A DNA stretch of 64,000 nt from Vagococcus xieshaowenii (GTDB lineage Bacteria; Bacillota; Bacilli; Lactobacillales; Vagococcaceae), in NCBI RefSeq assembly GCF_004792515.1, contig NZ_CP038865.1, forward strand, positions 1,620,501-1,684,500, in the 5' to 3' direction. The number at the start of each line of letters is the position of its first letter. Position 1 is the first letter of the stretch. This document shows, piece by piece, positions 16,781 to 25,684 of this stretch. Under the pieces are notes generated by a model. It did not search any database. It was not told the DNA's origin and saw nothing but the letters and a program-made list of their open reading frames with translations. The translations under genes were made by a program, and so were the position numbers.

Positions 16781-16789
16781 TAAGTATCA

Positions 16790-17764
16790 CTATTCCACTT
16801 CTAACTGTTCTTTCAATAACGTTGTTACACGCGCTAATTCATCATCACCAATAATTTGGTAAGAAACGCCACCAATCATATCCCCTGTTCCTTGTAACTG
16901 ATCAGAAGTCATTGAGCCAAATGATGATGAATACTTAGATTGTAAATCTAATAATTGATCCCATGTAAGATCCGTTGCGACACTATTTTGTAGTAACTTC
17001 AAGATATCATTGTAGTTCGTTAAAGTATTGAAGCTTAATGCTTGCTTCAAGATAGCTGTAACAACCTTACGTTGACGATTTTGACGACCATAGTCCCCAT
17101 TAGGATCATCATAACGCATACGAATGTACGCCAGTGTTTGTTCCCCATTCATGTGATTCACACCAATTGGGAAGCTATAGTTATCCTGTGTGAATTCAAT
17201 ATCATTATCAACATCAATACCACCCACGATATCTACGACTTGTTTCAATCCACCCATATCCACGGCCACATAATGGTCAACCGGAATATCTAATAAATTC
17301 TCAACTGACAACATTGACATCTCTGCCCCACCAAACGCGTACGCATGGTTCAACTTATCAATTGTATCATGGCCAATAATCGCTGTGTACGTATCACGAG
17401 GAATACTTACTAAGGTTGACTTCTTCGTATTAGGATTAAGTGTCGCAATCATCATCGTATCCGAACGCCCTTGCTCCACACGACCTAAATCTCCCGTATC
17501 AATCCCTAACAACAGAATCGAGATAGGATCACCCTTCTTCGTCTGCGCAGCCTTATCACGCAACTCTGACACTTCACGATCAATCGGCTTATGAATATCA
17601 GAAGCCGTCCCCTTCGCATCAAAATACACCTTAGCCGCCATACCTGCTACTGCTAAAATTAATAATACTAATATTCCTATAATCGTCTTTAATAACTTCT
17701 TACCGAATGAAGACTCCTTCTTCATCTTCTCACTCGGTTGATTGTGTCTACTAGAACGAGACAT
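16790..17764 (-). CDS. LytR-CpsA-Psr (LCP) family wall-polymer ligase
   Basis: The product has 324 residues with a basic cytoplasmic N-terminus, one membrane anchor (about 25-48) and an extracellular LCP domain. Diagnostic parts are ILLLGIDTGD, the SIPRDTYTAI motif, and the polyprenyl-phosphate-binding Arg-rich TLAYIRMRYDDPNGDYGRQNRQ. LCP proteins transfer lipid-linked polymers to peptidoglycan or other carriers. It lies downstream of cpsB and cpsC in the same direction, so it is likely the CpsA-type ligase of this capsule locus. I start it at the ATG after AGGAG; the upstream in-frame extension lacks a ribosome site. Confidence 0.92.
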   Translation of the reverse strand: MSRSSRHNQPSEKMKKESSFGKKLLKTIIGILVLLILAVAGMAAKVYFDAKGTASDIHKPIDREVSELRDKAAQTKKGDPISILLLGIDTGDLGRVEQGRSDTMMIATLNPNTKKSTLVSIPRDTYTAIIGHDTIDKLNHAYAFGGAEMSMLSVENLLDIPVDHYVAVDMGGLKQVVDIVGGIDVDNDIEFTQDNYSFPIGVNHMNGEQTLAYIRMRYDDPNGDYGRQNRQRKVVTAILKQALSFNTLTNYNDILKLLQNSVATDLTWDQLLDLQSKYSSSFGSMTSDQLQGTGDMIGGVSYQIIGDDELARVTTLLKEQLEVE

Positions 17765-17979
17765 GGTATCAACTCCTATAATTTGTAATACAATTACTTT
17801 AACGTAGTTTTTATGTAGATTCAATAAATATAGGGGAATTTAATTAATTTATAAAAAAGGAATTTATTATGCATCGTATAATATGAATTCTATTAATCTT
17901 CTGACTCACGTGGTATCATAAAGTTAATTAGTTATAACCCATCATTTTTAGATTTTATTACTAATATTTTTTATAACGC

Positions 17980-19039
17980 GAATTGTAAAATTAAGCTAGA
18001 AAAATAAAAAGGCATTTATGGTACACTCAAATTGTATTTCCGACGAAAGAAAACAAAGGAGAGTAAACCATAAATGACCTATAAACATCTTACCATAGAC
18101 GAACTAACAATGATAGAATCCTATTATCTTCAAGATAATAAACCGGTTGAAATTGCTAATCGAATGGGACGTGCTGTACAAACTATTTATAATGTGGTTA
18201 ATAAGTTAAAGCAAGGCATGACAGTTCTTGATTATTGGCATCAATATAAAGAAAACAAGAAAAAATGTGGTAGAAAAGTCATTCAATTACCTACTCATGA
18301 AGTAGATGATATTAAAGAGAAAGTCGCTCTTGGTTGGACGCCTGACGTCATTATTGGGCGACAAGAAAGCCCTATTTCATGCAGTATGAGAACACTTTAT
18401 CGTTTATTTTCTAAAGCAATATTTGATGTTGGGGCTTTACCTATGAAAGGCAAAAGAAAACCCAATGGCCATCAGGATAAACGGGGAAAACAACAGTTCA
18501 AGCGTTCAATCCATGCTCGACTTGATAATTATCCTGATTTCAATTCTGAGTTTGGTCACCTTGAAGGTGATACGATTGTTGGCGTTCATCATAAAAGTGC
18601 CGTTATTACGTTAGTTGAAAGATTATCTAAAGTAATTATCACGATTAAACCCAACGGCCGTAAGGCATCATATATTGAAACGGCCCTTAACCAATGGTTT
18701 TCTCGCTTTCCTAAAAACTTCTTTAAATCCATTACGTTTGACTGTGGAAAAGAATTTTCTAACTGGAAAGCTGTCAGTAATCAACATGATATTGATATTT
18801 ATTTTGCAGACCCTGGAACGCCTTCTCAACGCCCATTAAACGAGAATTCCAACGGGATTCTACGCCGTAATGGACTACCAAAATCAATGGATTTTAGAGA
18901 AATCGATCAAATATTTATTTCAAGCATCAGCAATCAACGCAACCATATTCCAAGAAAATCATTGAATTACAAAACACCTATCGAAATATTTTTGAGCTAT
19001 GTACAAGAAGCATTTTATTCTAACTTAATTTGACAAATC
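17980..19039 (+). mobile_element. IS30-family insertion sequence (copy A)
   Basis: A transposase gene is bounded by imperfect inverted repeats: left GAATTGTAAAATTAAGC (17980 on) and, at 19018-19039, the right end whose reverse complement reads GATTTGTCAAATTAAGT. The length is about 1060 bases. No clear target duplication was found, so the insertion may be old or the ends slightly different. It lies between the LCP gene and cpsB. The 308 bases between the LCP start and the transposase hold only the LCP leader and the IS end. Confidence 0.8.
18074..19033 (+). CDS. IS30 family transposase
   Basis: The product has 319 residues and is apparently intact. The N-terminal helix-turn-helix (about 5-50, KHLTIDELTMIESYYLQ) is followed by the DDE integrase core: first Asp in GHLEGDTIVG, second in ITFDCGKEF, and Glu in the NENSNGILRR segment. 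The second motif has Cys where most IS30 enzymes have Asn (DNG). It moves its own element by cut-and-paste or circle formation. It has a weak GGAG twelve bases before the ATG. Confidence 0.92.
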   Translation: MTYKHLTIDELTMIESYYLQDNKPVEIANRMGRAVQTIYNVVNKLKQGMTVLDYWHQYKENKKKCGRKVIQLPTHEVDDIKEKVALGWTPDVIIGRQESPISCSMRTLYRLFSKAIFDVGALPMKGKRKPNGHQDKRGKQQFKRSIHARLDNYPDFNSEFGHLEGDTIVGVHHKSAVITLVERLSKVIITIKPNGRKASYIETALNQWFSRFPKNFFKSITFDCGKEFSNWKAVSNQHDIDIYFADPGTPSQRPLNENSNGILRRNGLPKSMDFREIDQIFISSISNQRNHIPRKSLNYKTPIEIFLSYVQEAFYSNLI

Positions 19040-19115
19040 ATATAATAAAAAAGAAACTTCAATATATTTACAAGCATTATTTTGGAAATTAATCACTGAT
19101 TTATTTAATTTTTTT

Positions 19116-19877
19116 CTAAAAAAAACCAAACCTTTTTTTCTTTATCTCTTGATACTCAGGTACTTCTACCTTATCACCGTTAATCAAAGCTTTTGCTACT
19201 TGCTCGAATTCATAGACTTTGGCTTTGCCGTATTCTTTTCTTAGCTTAGCGTAAGCTTCTGCTAAGTAGAAGTTACGTGTTTTTAAGTTATGCGCGTCAC
19301 TTGCCATCATATGGATCAAGTTATGGGCTAACATTTGTTCAGAAACCTTTTGTATCTTTTTACCGAACACGCCGACATAACTTGGCGCGGTCATTTGTGT
19401 TAAGATACCCATCTCAATAAATGGGATTAACTTATTAGGATCCTCGATAAAGACGCTATTTCGTTCAGGATGAACAATAACAGGCGTTATACCTTTAGCC
19501 AACAGTTCAAAGAATAATTGCTCGGTGTACTTGGGGACATCTTGTGTTGGGAATTCAATTAATAAATAATGATCCGCAACATCCGTCCCTAATAATAAGT
19601 CAGCTTCATACTCCTCTATTAATTCTCCTGAAATCCGTACCTCTTGACCTTCAAATAGCGTCAACGGTATCTGTTCTTCATCAAGAATCGCTTGTAAATC
19701 TGCAACCGCATCCATTATAGCTGCTTTATGGTTGCGATACTTCCCATTATGATGGGGTGTACACAAAATGTGGGTGATACCACTATCTACAGCTTTTCTA
19801 GCCATTTCAAGTGAATCCTCCACATTCTGCGCGCCATCATCTAAACCAGGAAGAATATGACAATGCAAATCAATCAT
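19116..19877 (-). CDS. cpsB: CpsB/CapC-type PHP-domain tyrosine-protein phosphatase
   Basis: The product has 253 residues of the PHP metallophosphoesterase type. Metal ligands are visible in DLHCHILPGLDDG (residues 3-15), CTPHHNGKY, VIVHPERNSVF and MASDAHN. In capsule loci this enzyme dephosphorylates the tyrosine kinase CpsD and thereby tunes chain length. CpsD is not present between this gene and cpsC, where it is expected. AGGTGAGAAG precedes the ATG. Intact otherwise. Confidence 0.93.
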   Translation of the reverse strand: MIDLHCHILPGLDDGAQNVEDSLEMARKAVDSGITHILCTPHHNGKYRNHKAAIMDAVADLQAILDEEQIPLTLFEGQEVRISGELIEEYEADLLLGTDVADHYLLIEFPTQDVPKYTEQLFFELLAKGITPVIVHPERNSVFIEDPNKLIPFIEMGILTQMTAPSYVGVFGKKIQKVSEQMLAHNLIHMMASDAHNLKTRNFYLAEAYAKLRKEYGKAKVYEFEQVAKALINGDKVEVPEYQEIKKKRFGFF

Positions 19878-20009
19878 CTTCTCACCTCATTTAATTTTTT
19901 ACTTTTCTGTCTCTATTATTGATAATTCGTTATATAGATAAACGATACTACTTATTCCTTAAAATTTCAATATAGGCATTGAAATTTATTTTTTCTAAAT
20001 TGCAATATT

Positions 20010-21215
20010 AAGTTAGCCACTTAGGTAAAAAAATCTAAATATCAATGTTATTTTAACCAAAACCTCTTTTACTATCAGGTTTTGGTTTTAATTTTTTCCA
20101 ATTCTTCTAAAAATAGTATGACTGGTTGTCGATAGTTTAACAACTTACGTGGTAAAAAATTGATACTATCAGTAGCTTGCTGAATAAATTGTTTTGAATA
20201 CTTATATATCGGTGTTCCTTTCGGAACAAATCTCCTAAGTAATCCATTATGCCGTTCATTTGTTCCACGTTCCCATGAGGAATACGGATGAGCAAAGTAA
20301 ATATCTCTCGCATGGTTTAAGGTGTCTTGTAATGAGCTAAATTCACTTCCGTTATCAGCGGTGATTGATTTAAACACATGAGAAAACAAATGACCAAACT
20401 GCTTTTCTAGTTGTTTTAACGCATAGCAAACAGACTCTTCAGTATGGTCATCTAAAATAGCGGTCACCATGTAGCGTGTTTTTCTTTCAACGAGAGTGAG
20501 TAAAGCATTGTCATCTTTTGTTTTGGCTCCAAGAACACTATCTATTTCCCAATGACCAAAAGATTGTCTACTATCAATCGAAGCTGGCCGTAGATCAATT
20601 GATTTTCCTAGCTCTTTTTTATGTTGATGGCTTTTCTTTTTCTTCGGTGATAACCTAAGCTTCATTTTAAGATGGTGGTTTCTTATTGGTAGAATGCCAC
20701 TATCTATGTAGTTATAAAGTGTTTTAGTGGAGACTGTAGGTTTGTCAAAATCCTCTAAGGATTTAACAAACCCAACAATCGCATCTGGTGACCAATTAAA
20801 TTCAATGATTTGTTTACAAGAATAATTAATAAAGTCAAAGGCACTTATTAATTTGGATTTAGCTCCACAACGCTTCCTGTTTTTTATATAAACGGCTTGT
20901 CCTGTATCAGCAAAATAGAGTTGTCTAACTTTTCTATTTTCTTTAATTTGAGTTGTGGTACCACGTTTAAGCTCGTTAGCAATCGTTTGGTGATGACGAC
21001 CTAACCGTTTACCAATTTCTCTATTTGATTTACCATCCTTATGCCAGGATTCAATAAGTTGTCTTTCCTTGAAGGAAAGGTGTTTATAGGTTGATTTTTT
21101 TGTGTTACTCTTAATTTGAGCCATGGTAAAAATTCCTTTCATTGTTGAGTGAGTACTTCAATGATACATGATTTTTTACCATGGTGTTTTTTATTTATCT
21201 TAGGGTGGCTAACTT
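20010..21215 (-). mobile_element. IS30-family insertion sequence (copy B)
   Basis: The inverted repeat core is AAGTTAGCCAC at 20010-20020, mirrored as GTGGCTAACTT at 21205-21215; similarity continues inward. The element is about 1.2 kb with one transposase. It is unrelated to copy A in its ends and protein. It occupies the place between cpsC and cpsB where a cpsD gene would normally stand. No clean target duplication was found. Confidence 0.82.
20075..21124 (-). CDS. IS30 family transposase
   Basis: The product has 349 residues and is intact. The helix-turn-helix region reads YKHLSFKERQLIESWHKDG then NREIGKRLGRHHQTIANEL. The catalytic core has Asp in GHWEIDSVLG, Asp in ITADNGSEF and Glu in WERGTNERHNGLLRR, followed by FVPKGT, all typical of IS30. 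I start it at the ATG preceded by AAAGGA nine bases upstream; an ATG six codons earlier overlaps that site. Confidence 0.95.
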   Translation of the reverse strand: MAQIKSNTKKSTYKHLSFKERQLIESWHKDGKSNREIGKRLGRHHQTIANELKRGTTTQIKENRKVRQLYFADTGQAVYIKNRKRCGAKSKLISAFDFINYSCKQIIEFNWSPDAIVGFVKSLEDFDKPTVSTKTLYNYIDSGILPIRNHHLKMKLRLSPKKKKSHQHKKELGKSIDLRPASIDSRQSFGHWEIDSVLGAKTKDDNALLTLVERKTRYMVTAILDDHTEESVCYALKQLEKQFGHLFSHVFKSITADNGSEFSSLQDTLNHARDIYFAHPYSSWERGTNERHNGLLRRFVPKGTPIYKYSKQFIQQATDSINFLPRKLLNYRQPVILFLEELEKIKTKT

Positions 21216-21509
21216 GATTCTACAACTAGCCGAAATTTATTTTTTTATTAAAAAGTAACAAGCTATACTAAGTCAATTAACGAAATAAATATTTCATTGT
21301 TATATTATCTGTCACTTAATCCTTTGACAAATATTTTTAATCAGACTTAGAATCGCGAACTCTTTTAATATACTAAATTTATAGGTTTTATTCTATCGAT
21401 TCCAAAACATTTCACAATTATTCTCAAAAAATACTTGTTATTTTCACAAAAAATCCATATAAAAATGATTCGGTATATACCAATTATAAAAGGTCTGTCC
21501 GTAGCTAAG
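21216..21509. other. AT-rich non-coding scar between IS30 copy B and cpsC
   Basis: About 290 bases with no open frame, no ATPase motif of a tyrosine kinase and no clear hairpin. If cpsD was once here it has been deleted rather than merely interrupted. A TTGACT (minus strand, about 21271-21276) is present, but I could not pair it with a good -10. Confidence 0.5.
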
Positions 21510-22247
21510 TCACACTACGATTTTCTTTTCTAATAGATAAGGGTTATAAGTCGCTTGTTCCTCTGTCATTTGATACACACTACCTAAATTAGGTAAGTTC
21601 AACTGATCTTCAATAAAATCAACACTAGAGGCTGTTTTATCCATGAATTCTAGCAAGAATGTTATTCCTAGGCCCATTAATAGCCCAAGCATTGTGCCAA
21701 TTAGTATATTTAGTTTCAGATTAGGGCCTACGGGTGCTTTTTTTAGCGTTGCTTCAGAAAAGATACTCACATTATTAATTGCAGGCACTGCTTGTGATGT
21801 TTCAATAAATTCTTTTGATTGAACATTTGCTATTGTTTGCGCTTCTTCTGGACTATTCGCCGTTACTTTAATTGCAAACATCTGAGAATTCGTATTCTGG
21901 ACAACTTCTGATTGTGAACGGATGCTTTCGATTGATTTATTTATACCATAAGATTGTTTTAATTCTAGACGTACTTCTTCTAATAATTTTTCTGAACTAA
22001 TAATATCTTTATACGTATTAATCATTTGTAAGTTAAAGTTCACATCTTCTAAATCCGTATCATCCTGATCTTTACTCAACTCAGGTAAATCAGCAATCAT
22101 TTGTGCAGATGAACTATACTTCTCATCCATCAGAAACTGCGTAACCAATGCTGCTATTCCACATCCAATAATTCCTAAACTAAGAATCAATAGCCATCTA
22201 TTTTTAATTATTTTAATAAGTTCTTCTATACTAATGGTTTGTTCCAT
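21510..22247 (-). CDS. cpsC: CpsC/Wzd-type chain-length and kinase-activator protein
   Basis: The product has 245 residues. Two membrane segments (about 22-42 and 178-200) flank an extracellular Wzz-like domain, as in Gram-positive Wzd/CapA proteins. The opening TISIEELIKIIKNRWLLI and the second-helix region GPNLKLNILIGTMLGLLMGLGI are typical. This protein normally activates the CpsD tyrosine kinase through its C-terminal tail. Here the tail ends LLEKKIVV and no kinase gene follows, so the system is incomplete. The ATG with AAAGGAG nine bases upstream was chosen over an in-frame TTG. Confidence 0.9.
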   Translation of the reverse strand: MEQTISIEELIKIIKNRWLLILSLGIIGCGIAALVTQFLMDEKYSSSAQMIADLPELSKDQDDTDLEDVNFNLQMINTYKDIISSEKLLEEVRLELKQSYGINKSIESIRSQSEVVQNTNSQMFAIKVTANSPEEAQTIANVQSKEFIETSQAVPAINNVSIFSEATLKKAPVGPNLKLNILIGTMLGLLMGLGITFLLEFMDKTASSVDFIEDQLNLPNLGSVYQMTEEQATYNPYLLEKKIVV

Positions 22248-22482
22248 ACATAACAACTCCTTTCAACTTAACTTAACAAGAGTTAAGAAACACCTGTTAT
22301 TTTAAGATTATATCTTATATTTATTCACTTTTCTATCATTTTATTCTAATAAACAATTATGATAACGTTTTAATAAATAATTTCTTTATTTTTTTAATTT
22401 AATATACTTAATTATTTAATAAGCTTATTCATTTAGTTATAATATATATAATAGTAGAAACTTTCAGAAAAGAGGAAATTAG

Positions 22483-23199
22483 TTGGCAAATAATCAGTTA
22501 ATCAATATATACTTAATGCGTCATGGTGTTACGATGTTAAATACATCCAATAGCGTCCAAGGGTGGGCGGATTCTCCTTTAACACCTGACGGGGAGCGCG
22601 CGAGCGAATATGCTGGCATGGGATTAAAAGAAGTGGCGTTCGATGCGGTCTATAGTAGTGACAGTGGGCGCGCAATGCAAACGGCTCAGCATGTCATGAG
22701 TGAAAACATAGCGACCGTTAATTGGTCCTTAACCACAGAAAAAGGTTTGCGAGAATTGTGTTTTGGTTCTTTTGAAGGTCGTTCGAATGACGACCTATGG
22801 GAAGTTCTATTAGCTGAAGCTAAAGAAGATGATATTAATAATATGGATATGCCAACTTTTGTGGATGCCATGGCTTATCATGAAGCACAACAACGTCCTT
22901 CTCACGCGAACACCTGGCCATCAGAAAATTATGATATGTTTACCAAACGTTTGAGCCAAAGCTTCTATAAGATTGGGGCGAAGGCTTTGGAAAATGATCA
23001 ACGCAATATCTTGGTCGTGTCACATGGATTAAGTATTCAAGCCGCACTTGAAGCACTTACCGAAACACCAGCCGACTTCAATCATATGGCAATGAATAAT
23101 TCAATTACTCATTTACAATTTGATGGGCAACAGTTTCATCTAGCAGCCTATAATGATACCAGCTATGTTGAGATTGGCCGTCAATTAATAGAAGAATAG
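22483..23199 (+). CDS. Histidine phosphatase family protein
   Basis: The product has 238 residues of the phosphoglycerate-mutase-like family. The phosphorylated His is in the RHG motif (YLMRHGVTMLNT), followed by VQGWADSPLTPDG, YSSDSGRAMQTA and, near the C-terminus, VVSHGLSIQAAL with the second His. The start is a TTG, supported by AGAGGA seven bases upstream. The substrate is unknown; members act on sugar phosphates, nucleotides or proteins. It is monocistronic. Confidence 0.9.
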   Translation: MANNQLINIYLMRHGVTMLNTSNSVQGWADSPLTPDGERASEYAGMGLKEVAFDAVYSSDSGRAMQTAQHVMSENIATVNWSLTTEKGLRELCFGSFEGRSNDDLWEVLLAEAKEDDINNMDMPTFVDAMAYHEAQQRPSHANTWPSENYDMFTKRLSQSFYKIGAKALENDQRNILVVSHGLSIQAALEALTETPADFNHMAMNNSITHLQFDGQQFHLAAYNDTSYVEIGRQLIEE

Positions 23200-23262
23200 T
23201 TTAAAGATTTAATCTACTAAATAACTTAAAAAAGAGTCCCTCTCTTTAATAAACGGATGTAT

Positions 23263-23292
23263 ACTGGAAAATTTTTGTTTTCCAGTTTTTTA
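23263..23292 (+). terminator. Terminator of the histidine phosphatase gene
   Basis: ACTGGAAAA pairs with TTTTCCAGT around a short T-rich loop, followed by TTTTTTAT. Confidence 0.85.
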
Positions 23293-23371
23293 TATGCAAT
23301 TTTTTTGGGTGTTTTTGTTATGATGAACATAACTAGGTATTTTGACATTAAACGTTTATAAGGAGTTTGGT

Positions 23372-25609
23372 ATGAAAAAAATTGTTTTAGGGATAATAGT
23401 AGGAAGTTTCTTTGTGAATAGTGGTCTAGCAATTGCGACTGAACAGACGACTGATTCATCTTCAAATATAAGCATTGATTCGAGTAGCATTAGCGAGTCT
23501 CTTGATGCTATTTTGGTAACTAGTAGTACAAGTACTGAGAATTTTTCATCAACTGAAGAGACGGCAACGAACGAGTCTAGCGTTGAGTTTACGAGTGATA
23601 TTCAAGAAGTAAATAGTTCGACCACTGTGAGCTCAACCTCAAATACTCGTGAGTCGTTGACAACTGCTACTAGTAGTGACAGCACAATCCAGGCAACTAA
23701 GTCTAGCGAGAGTATCAACCCAGACGATGCGTTGTACCAACAGTACTTAACAGATAATCGTCGTCATTCGATGAGTTTTGACGAGTATAAGACTTTCCAA
23801 AAGACATTAGAGACTCTGTCACGTAAGCCTAGATTGACGACGTACAGCAACACTAGCAACGTGCCGTATTTAACTGGTGAACGTAAACAAATTGTGGATC
23901 GTGCGAAAAAGTATCTAGGGGCAAGCTATTCACAAGTCAATCGCTTAGGTCCGAATTCCTTTGATTGTTCTGGCTTAACGTATCGCGTCTTTATGGACGT
24001 CTTGAAACGTAATATTGGAACCTATACTGGCACACAACAAACCTCGGGCACACGTATAGCGGTGGCTAATGCCAAACCGGGGGATTTAATTTTTTGGTCT
24101 TCAGATGGTGGTAAGAGCACGTATCACGTTGCGATTTATATCGGTAACAGTCAATATATCCATGCTCCAAATCCTAATGAGAAAGTCAATATCTCCCCTA
24201 TTTGGTGGAAAGAGTGGCCGCCTAGTTTTGCTTTAAGAATGGATTTAAAAGAAAGTAACACCATTGATTTAACAAAATATTGGACGAAGTCACCTGGTAA
24301 GGTCGTTAACTTAAAAGCTACCCCTTATTATCGTTCAGCTGATTTTTCTAAAAGCACACAAGTTGGTACCTACGCTCTAGCAACCCAGCTAACTATTGAT
24401 AAAATTGTTTATGATAAGAAGAAAGTACCCGTGTTCAAACTAAAAAATGGTTACTATGTATCGGCAGAAAGAGCGTTAATGCAAAAATTCACTTATGCTT
24501 CAATGAAACCCACGCAGTATAGTGTGTCAAAAAGCAACCCTGCACTCTATAAAAATATTACCTTAATGACTAAGAAAGCTGCTAGTACGCTTGGTAAAGT
24601 CTACGAAGTTCGAGGTAAATATACATTAGAAAACGGCGCAGTGATTTATACGCTTTATAATAAAAACGGCAGTTGGGCTGGCTATATGAATAGTAAAGAC
24701 ATGATACCAGTGAAATATGTCAGTTGGAACAAACCAGTGATTATCAATAAAGCCAATTATTCGTCCTATACCGACTTCTTCTTTAGCGGGAAGAAAATCA
24801 AGAATACGAAAACCCTGATTGGCACTCAGTATACAGCCAAAGGTTACTACATATTAGGGGACGGAAAAAAATACTTAACACTTTATGATAAAAAAAATAA
24901 ATGGCAAGGCTATTTAAATAGTGCCGCAACGTTGAGTAATTTAACTAACTATTACCTATCATCACCTAAAAAAGTCGTCGCATTAAAAAGTACCGACTAC
25001 TATCGCTCGTCAACTTTCACTAAGAATACTCGCGTTGGGACGTATCAAGTTGGTACGACACTTGATGTAACTAGTGTCACCTACGCAAGCAACGGGCTTC
25101 CCGTCCTAAAGTTGAAGAATGGTTACTATCTATCCGCTGAAAAAGCCCGCGTACGAAAATTCACGTACACCGCGATGAACGAAAAATACAGTATTTCAAC
25201 AAAAAATGTCACTCTGTGGCACAAGATCACGCAAACAAACAAAAAAGCCACCAGCTCAATAGGAACAGTCTTCAACGTCAAAGGCCGATATAACATAGAT
25301 AACGGCCAAATCATTTACTCCTTATACAAAAAGAATGGCACGTGGGCAGGTTACATGAACAGCAAAAACATGTCCCAGGTCAAATATGTCAGTTGGAATA
25401 AAAACGTAAAAATCACCAAGAAAAATTATGCTACTTACACTGATTTCTTTTTTAGCAGTAAAAAAATTAAAAACACCTCAAGTATCCTAAACAAAACATA
25501 CAAAGCCAAAGGATATTACATCCTAGGAAACGGGAAAAAATATTTAACACTTTATGACAAAAACAATAAATGGATTGGCTATTTAAACGCTGAGGCGACT
25601 AAATGGTAA
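23372..25609 (+). CDS. Secreted NlpC/P60 wall hydrolase with wall-binding repeats
   Basis: The product has 745 residues: a signal peptide (1-26), a Ser/Thr-rich linker (about 27-150), and an NlpC/P60 endopeptidase domain (about 165-290) with Cys in FDCSG near 199 and His in YHVAIYIG near 252. The rest holds two copies of a paired module. Each begins with PYYRS-type residues (WTKSPGKVVNLKATPYYRS, then LKNGYYVSAE) and continues with a GW/SH3-like unit containing NGSWAGYMNS. These repeats probably bind teichoic acid or peptidoglycan. AAGGAG lies before the ATG at 23372. Confidence 0.92.
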   Translation: MKKIVLGIIVGSFFVNSGLAIATEQTTDSSSNISIDSSSISESLDAILVTSSTSTENFSSTEETATNESSVEFTSDIQEVNSSTTVSSTSNTRESLTTATSSDSTIQATKSSESINPDDALYQQYLTDNRRHSMSFDEYKTFQKTLETLSRKPRLTTYSNTSNVPYLTGERKQIVDRAKKYLGASYSQVNRLGPNSFDCSGLTYRVFMDVLKRNIGTYTGTQQTSGTRIAVANAKPGDLIFWSSDGGKSTYHVAIYIGNSQYIHAPNPNEKVNISPIWWKEWPPSFALRMDLKESNTIDLTKYWTKSPGKVVNLKATPYYRSADFSKSTQVGTYALATQLTIDKIVYDKKKVPVFKLKNGYYVSAERALMQKFTYASMKPTQYSVSKSNPALYKNITLMTKKAASTLGKVYEVRGKYTLENGAVIYTLYNKNGSWAGYMNSKDMIPVKYVSWNKPVIINKANYSSYTDFFFSGKKIKNTKTLIGTQYTAKGYYILGDGKKYLTLYDKKNKWQGYLNSAATLSNLTNYYLSSPKKVVALKSTDYYRSSTFTKNTRVGTYQVGTTLDVTSVTYASNGLPVLKLKNGYYLSAEKARVRKFTYTAMNEKYSISTKNVTLWHKITQTNKKATSSIGTVFNVKGRYNIDNGQIIYSLYKKNGTWAGYMNSKNMSQVKYVSWNKNVKITKKNYATYTDFFFSSKKIKNTSSILNKTYKAKGYYILGNGKKYLTLYDKNNKWIGYLNAEATKW

Positions 25610-25611
25610 CT

Positions 25612-25665
25612 AACAAATAGCCGATACAAAAGTTAATGATTACTTTTGTATCGGCTATTTGTTTG
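25612..25665. terminator. Strong bidirectional terminator
   Basis: AACAAATAGCCGATACAAAA (25612-25631) pairs perfectly with its complement ending at 25663. It lies between two converging genes. Confidence 0.9.
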
Positions 25666-25684
25666 CACTTATTTATGGTAGCTG

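Noticed and set aside
17971-19045. Target-site duplication of IS30 copy A
   Set aside because: The bases flanking the inverted repeats do not match (GC on the left, AT on the right), so none is claimed.
22257-22482. Promoter or riboswitch upstream of cpsC
   Set aside because: The region is extremely AT-rich with several TATAAT-like hexamers but no convincing -35 spacing or conserved structure.
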